Positions 60,106 to 64,000 of a DNA stretch of 64,000 nt are shown here, piece by piece. Below the pieces are notes generated by a model. It was not told where the DNA came from. It made no database searches and was given only the letters and a program-made list of their open reading frames with translations. The stretch lies in assembly GCA_024653215.1 (NCBI GenBank), contig JANLFU010000009.1:1-64000 (forward strand). Direction: 5' to 3'. Numbering within the stretch: the first letter of the stretch is position 1; each line of letters begins with the position of its first letter. The position numbers and the translations under genes are program-made. Origin of the DNA: Candidatus Saccharicenans sp. (lineage in GTDB: Bacteria > Acidobacteriota > Aminicenantia > Aminicenantales > Saccharicenantaceae).

Positions 60106-62097
60106 ATGAGAAACAAGAGATTTTTCCTGATCGCGGGATTAATCCTTCTGGTGGCTTCCTACGCCCCACTCCGGGCCCAGGAAGAGCCGCCCCAGATGGA
60201 ACAGCCCCAGGAAGAAACTAAATATACCAACGACTCGGTCGGCCGGGTGAGCTTCCTTGAAGGCAAGGCCTTTATCCAGAGAGCGGCTGATATTGGCTAC
60301 GAAGAGGCCGTGGTCAACGACCCGGTGGCCGAGGGCGACCGCCTGGGGACGTCCGACGGCCGGATGGAAATCCAGTTCGGCCGCCGCAACTACCTGCGGC
60401 TCGATAGCGACACCAAGCTTGATATCATGAACCTGCCCCGCAAGGATAACGACCTGATCAGGTTCCGGGTCTGGTCGGGCCATGTCTATTTCGCCATCAA
60501 CAACCTCAACCGGGAAAAGGGAATCGAAATTCATACCCCTGATTCTTCCTTCTACGTCCTGGAAAAAGGCATTTTCAGAATTGACGTTGAAGAGGGCCGG
60601 GGCACCGAGATCCTGGTCTTCAAGGGACTGGTGGAAGCAGCCGGCGAGCAGAATTCCTACCTGGTCAAGGGCGAACAGCGCCTGGAAATGGCCGAGGGCC
60701 GCTTTGCCTCCAGGCCGGTCGGTTTTCGCCCGGTGGCTGACGACGGGTTTGACCGCTGGAACCAGGCCCGCGACCAGCAGACCAACCGCCTCTATGCCAG
60801 GCGTTACCTGCCCGAAGACCTGGCCGAGTACGAGGGCGAGCTCAACGATTACGGTGACTGGGTTTATATTGCCCCTTACGGTTACGTCTGGGTGCCGCGG
60901 GGTGTGGCCGATGACTGGCGCCCCTACTATTACGGGCGCTGGGTCTGGGTGCCGCTGACCGGCTGGACCTGGGTTCCCTACGAACCCTGGGGCTGGGTGG
61001 CCTTTCACTATGGACGGTGGCACTGGGCCGTGGGCATCGGCTGGTACTGGATTCCGCACTATGCCTGGGGGCCGGCCTGGGTCAGCTGGTGGTGGGACAT
61101 GGACTACTTCTGCTGGGCGCCGCTCGGCTGGTACGGCTACCCGGTGGTGGTGATCAACAACGTCTTTTACGATAGATATACCGGGGCCTACCCGATCCAT
61201 TCCCGGGCCCTGGTGGCCGTCAGGAAAGACCAGCTCCGGGCCCGAGACATTTCCCGGGCTGCCCTGAGGCCGGAAAACCTGAGAGCGGCCAACCTGGACA
61301 AGAAAATTACGATGACCAGCAGGACTCTTCCCTTCCGTCCGGAAGGCTCCAGGCTGACGGTGGAGAAACTTGACGGAAAACGCGTCCTGGTCAGGCAGGA
61401 TAGCCAGGGCGCCGGCCTGAAACAGGGTCTTCGCGAGACACCCGGAAGAATTTCCGGGAACAGGGACAAGGCCAGTCCGGAAAGTCTCCGCCCGGTTGGC
61501 CAGTCCGGTGAAAGACCGGCCCAGGTTTCTGGCGAAAAGGGAAAATCAATTCAACCAAAAAGCCAGGGCGGAGAGAAAGGCTCCTCTTCGGCCAGGCCAT
61601 CAAAAAGCACTCCTGCCTCGGGCAAGGTGACACCCAGGAAAATTCAGAAAAAGGATGATTCACCCTCGGCCGTGGCTTCAAGGTCTTATAGCGGACCTGA
61701 GACCGGGCGCAGCATCAAGACCTATCCTTCATCTTCAAGTATCAGCAGCAGAAGTGTCAGCCGGCCTTCAAGCGGCTATCGGTCTGACTATTCGGCACCA
61801 AGCCGAAGCTACAGCCGACCAGGAACCAGCTCGAGAAGCTATGGCAGCACTTCCTACAGGCCATCCACCGCTCCCCGGAGCGAACGTTATGCTCCTTCCC
61901 GTCTTAACTCGCCGGGCCTGAGTTCAGGCTCCTCGCGCTCCGGTTACGGCTCTTACCGGAGCGGTTCCGGTTCCAGGATCGGCTCTTCAAGCTCTGGCTC
62001 CTCCAGGATAGGCTCTTCCGGCTCCGGTTCCCGTTCAATCGGCTCCTCGCGTGGCTCGTCCTCATCGAGGTCTGGTTCGGTCAGCCGCAAGAAATAA
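60106..62097 (+). CDS. secreted FecR-domain protein with Trp/Tyr-rich region and Ser-rich tail
   Basis: 663 residues from ATG 60106, chosen because AAGGAG lies 6 bases before it; an ATG at 60085 has none. Signal peptide FFLIAGLILLVASYAPLRAQ. Residues about 45-200 are a FecR-type beta domain (VGRVSFLEGKAFIQRA, GDRLGTSDGRMEIQFG, FRVWSGHVYFAINN). Residues about 245-365 are an aromatic-rich stretch typical of DUF6600 proteins (YGDWVYIAPYGYVWVPRG, WVPYEPWGWVAFHYGRW, APLGWYGYPVVVINNVFYD). From about 450 to the end it is low-complexity, rich in Ser, Gly and Arg. Probably periplasmic or outer-membrane; function unknown. Confidence 0.78.
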   Translation: MRNKRFFLIAGLILLVASYAPLRAQEEPPQMEQPQEETKYTNDSVGRVSFLEGKAFIQRAADIGYEEAVVNDPVAEGDRLGTSDGRMEIQFGRRNYLRLDSDTKLDIMNLPRKDNDLIRFRVWSGHVYFAINNLNREKGIEIHTPDSSFYVLEKGIFRIDVEEGRGTEILVFKGLVEAAGEQNSYLVKGEQRLEMAEGRFASRPVGFRPVADDGFDRWNQARDQQTNRLYARRYLPEDLAEYEGELNDYGDWVYIAPYGYVWVPRGVADDWRPYYYGRWVWVPLTGWTWVPYEPWGWVAFHYGRWHWAVGIGWYWIPHYAWGPAWVSWWWDMDYFCWAPLGWYGYPVVVINNVFYDRYTGAYPIHSRALVAVRKDQLRARDISRAALRPENLRAANLDKKITMTSRTLPFRPEGSRLTVEKLDGKRVLVRQDSQGAGLKQGLRETPGRISGNRDKASPESLRPVGQSGERPAQVSGEKGKSIQPKSQGGEKGSSSARPSKSTPASGKVTPRKIQKKDDSPSAVASRSYSGPETGRSIKTYPSSSSISSRSVSRPSSGYRSDYSAPSRSYSRPGTSSRSYGSTSYRPSTAPRSERYAPSRLNSPGLSSGSSRSGYGSYRSGSGSRIGSSSSGSSRIGSSGSGSRSIGSSRGSSSSRSGSVSRKK

Positions 62098-62467
62098 TTC
62101 CCTGGAGAGCTAAGGCCAGAGGCAGGCCCCGGTCTTAGGGCTGCGGGCAAAGAAAAGCCGGACATTCACTCGAATCGGGGCGGGCAATTCTCTGGACCAG
62201 ACCGGGCGATTTCAATGGACAGCCGCCTGGCCCACTATAAATATGAATTTTCGGGTTCTTGGTTCCTGAGTATTTCTGGCCTATCAAGGGAGTATCCAGC
62301 TTATCCATAAAAAGCCTGGATCATACTGGGCTGGAGACCGGGACAATCAACTTTGTCCCACCTCTCAGGCTTAGAAATCCAGAACATTCCGTTGATCTGC
62401 CGGGTTTTAATGAATTTTTAAGTCGGGTCTTAAAGATTTTTAGATTCTTGCCGGTGCCCCAGCTAAC

Positions 62468-62487
62468 ATATGAATAACCATTCATAT
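62468..62487. terminator. short hairpin downstream of the PBP gene
   Basis: ATATGAAT (62468-62475) pairs exactly with ATTCATAT (62480-62487), loop AACC, 37 bp beyond the PBP stop. No U-tract, so its role is uncertain. Nothing else is recognised in 62098-62523. Confidence 0.3.
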
Positions 62488-62523
62488 ATTGTTCGGTTTT
62501 ATCCCATCCGGCCAGCAGCGGGG

Positions 62524-64000
62524 TTAATCCCTTTCTTCCTTGGCCTTCCGTTCCGCATAATAATCCAGGACCCGCAGGTGGTCCTGCAGGGAGCAATAGC
62601 GGTTGGGCTCGGTGCCGGGCAGGAAGACTTCCTGGAATGGATACTTACAGACCGGAGAGGCCAGCAGCCCCGTCTTTCTGTCGATGGTCACAAAGACCAG
62701 GTTGGGCGGGACCTCAAAATCCTCAATCAGGATGGCTCCCGGGTTGGTTACGGTTTGACCTTCCTCCCCTGAAGATGACGCCGGCTGGGTGGCCAGGAAT
62801 TCTTTTTTCTTATCTTCAATCACCCGGGCAAAGAAATCCCGCCAGATAGGCAGGGCCACCACGGCCCCGGACTGCCGGTTGCCCAGGGTTATCTTGGTGT
62901 CATAACCGACCCAGGCCCCGGCACAGAGCGAGGGCGAAAAGCCGATGAACCAGGCATCGGTGAACTTGTTGGTGGTACCGGTCTTTCCCCCCAGCGGCCA
63001 GTTCAGGGAAGCGGCCGAGGCCGCGGTTCCCCTCTGGACCACGCCCTGAAGAAGATAGGTCATCATGTAGGCAATCTGGGGTGAAATGACCTCTTCGGTC
63101 TGGGGCAGGTTTTCTTCCAGGATGTTGCCGTCCTTGTCCTCAATCTTGATTATAAAATAAGGCCTGGCCCGAAGCCCCTTGTTGGGGAAAACGCTGAAGG
63201 CCGAAACCAGTTCCTGCAGGGTAACCTCAAAGGCCCCCAGGGCCAGCGACAGGTAGGGGTAAATGGTGGAAGTAATGCCGAACTTGCGGCAATATTCCAC
63301 TCCCACCTGAGGTGAAATATAGTCCAGCAGCTTGGCCGTGATCACGTTCCGGGATTCTTCCAGGCCGGTCCTCAGGGTAACTGCCCCGTGGTACTCGCCG
63401 TCGTAATTCTTGGGCGTCCAGGGATTGCCGGTCCACTTGTCCACGAAGTTGGTCGGCTCATCGACTATGACGCTGGCCGGGGTGAACCCTTTTTCCAGGG
63501 CGGCCGTGTAGAAAATCGGCTTGATGGCCGAACCGGTCTGGCGCAGGGCCTGGGTGGCCCGGTTGAACTGGCTGCGCTTGAAGGAGTAACCGCCGACCAT
63601 GGCCTTGATCTGGCCGGTAGCCACGTCCACGGCAATGAAGGCTCCTTCCACTGCCGGTTCCTGGTCCAGGTTGACCCGGGCCGTCCTGGTAACTTCATCC
63701 ACCGATTGTACTTCAACCAGAATCACATCACCGGGTTTAATCAAATCATTCAGGTAACGGGCCTTGGTCCACTCAATACCCTTGCTGGTCATCAGGCCCG
63801 TATAATTCTTGAGCCTGACCTTGGCCTCGGTCCGGCCCGCTTCCAGGACGATGGCCTGTTCCGTCTTTCCGGGAACCGGGGCCAGGCTGTCCCAGTCATC
63901 CAGCCAGATTTTTTCCAGGTCGTTCTTGCCCTCGGCCAGGAGGTTGCGCTTGTCCTTTCGCCAGCCGTTCTTTTTATCCTGGGCCCTGAGGCCGCGGTCC
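62524..64000 (-). CDS. mrcA: class A penicillin-binding protein, PBP1A-type (5' end outside window)
   Basis: The frame stays open to the right edge; about 491 C-terminal residues are visible. The first visible part (DRGLRAQDKKNGWRKDKRNL) precedes the OB-like domain of PBP1A (LKNYTGLMTSKGIEW, then LIKPGDVILVEVQSV). The transpeptidase follows, with motif 1 TGSAIKP (Ser/Lys), motif 2 ESRN and motif 3 KTGT within LGGKTGTTNKFTDAWFIGF. It cross-links peptidoglycan in the periplasm; the glycosyltransferase half and membrane anchor lie outside the window. Downstream stands only a short hairpin. Confidence 0.93.
   Translation of the reverse strand, partial: DRGLRAQDKKNGWRKDKRNLLAEGKNDLEKIWLDDWDSLAPVPGKTEQAIVLEAGRTEAKVRLKNYTGLMTSKGIEWTKARYLNDLIKPGDVILVEVQSVDEVTRTARVNLDQEPAVEGAFIAVDVATGQIKAMVGGYSFKRSQFNRATQALRQTGSAIKPIFYTAALEKGFTPASVIVDEPTNFVDKWTGNPWTPKNYDGEYHGAVTLRTGLEESRNVITAKLLDYISPQVGVEYCRKFGITSTIYPYLSLALGAFEVTLQELVSAFSVFPNKGLRARPYFIIKIEDKDGNILEENLPQTEEVISPQIAYMMTYLLQGVVQRGTAASAASLNWPLGGKTGTTNKFTDAWFIGFSPSLCAGAWVGYDTKITLGNRQSGAVVALPIWRDFFARVIEDKKKEFLATQPASSSGEEGQTVTNPGAILIEDFEVPPNLVFVTIDRKTGLLASPVCKYPFQEVFLPGTEPNRYCSLQDHLRVLDYYAERKAKEERD

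Noticed and set aside
60139-61200. 353-codon minus-strand frame
   Set aside because: Antisense of the FecR/Trp-rich gene; no motifs and no ribosome site.

Overview
The window looks like the chromosome of an uncultured Gram-negative bacterium. It carries Wza-like export and outer-membrane barrel genes, an exosortase with a PEP-CTERM-like substrate, an SMC protein, a PBP1A-type transpeptidase and a tRNA-Thr. I cannot place it taxonomically from sequence alone; the mix would fit an Acidobacteriota/Aminicenantota-like lineage, which is a guess. The two flanks (about 1-5.7 kb and 40.9-64 kb) are GC-rich, while 5.7-40.6 kb is visibly AT-rich with different codon use. That middle part is the accessory heart of the window.

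Layout. 1-5.7 kb: an XRE regulator running off the left edge, a gamma-carbonic-anhydrase-like protein, an NadE-type synthetase, then a minus-strand cassette of acyl/aminoacyl-AMP ligase, carrier protein and hexapeptide acyltransferase. 5.8-7.0 kb: a tiny PEP-CTERM-like protein and its exosortase, divergent from that cassette through back-to-back promoters. 7.6-40.6 kb: a large surface-glycan locus holding glycosyltransferases, three deacetylase-type domains, two FemAB-like proteins, three ATP-grasp ligases, methyltransferases, UDP-GlcNAc 2-epimerase, Wzy-like polymerase/ligase, Wzx-like flippase, two large PKD/beta-helix proteins sharing a nearly identical 1.2-kb segment, and an odd block (32.3-40.6 kb) of two PP-loop ATPases, an alanine-dehydrogenase-like enzyme, two TupA-like ATP-grasp proteins and an asparagine-synthase homologue without its glutaminase cysteine. 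40.9-51 kb: a GC-rich operon with a structured leader, encoding WbpE/WbpB/WbpD-like sugar-nucleotide enzymes, the initiating sugar-phosphate transferase, an outer-membrane barrel, Wza-like and Wzc-like proteins; a PAS-GGDEF protein with its own promoter follows. 51.3-51.7 kb: a 106-bp tandem repeat whose hairpins show compensatory changes. 51.8-64 kb: housekeeping and envelope genes (SH3-like secreted protein, tRNA-Thr, SMC, sodium:solute symporter, histone-deacetylase-family hydrolase, FecR/Trp-rich protein behind a sigma-54-like promoter, PBP1A).

Working model: the locus makes a Wzx/Wzy-type exopolysaccharide containing a diacetamido-uronic-acid-type sugar, which may be decorated by amide-forming enzymes (ATP-grasp, PP-loop, FemAB, AMP-ligase plus carrier protein). 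It also anchors or exports at least one exosortase substrate. The best candidates for something undescribed are the PP-loop/ATP-grasp/AlaDH-like block, the covarying 106-bp repeat, and the structured leader of the export operon.
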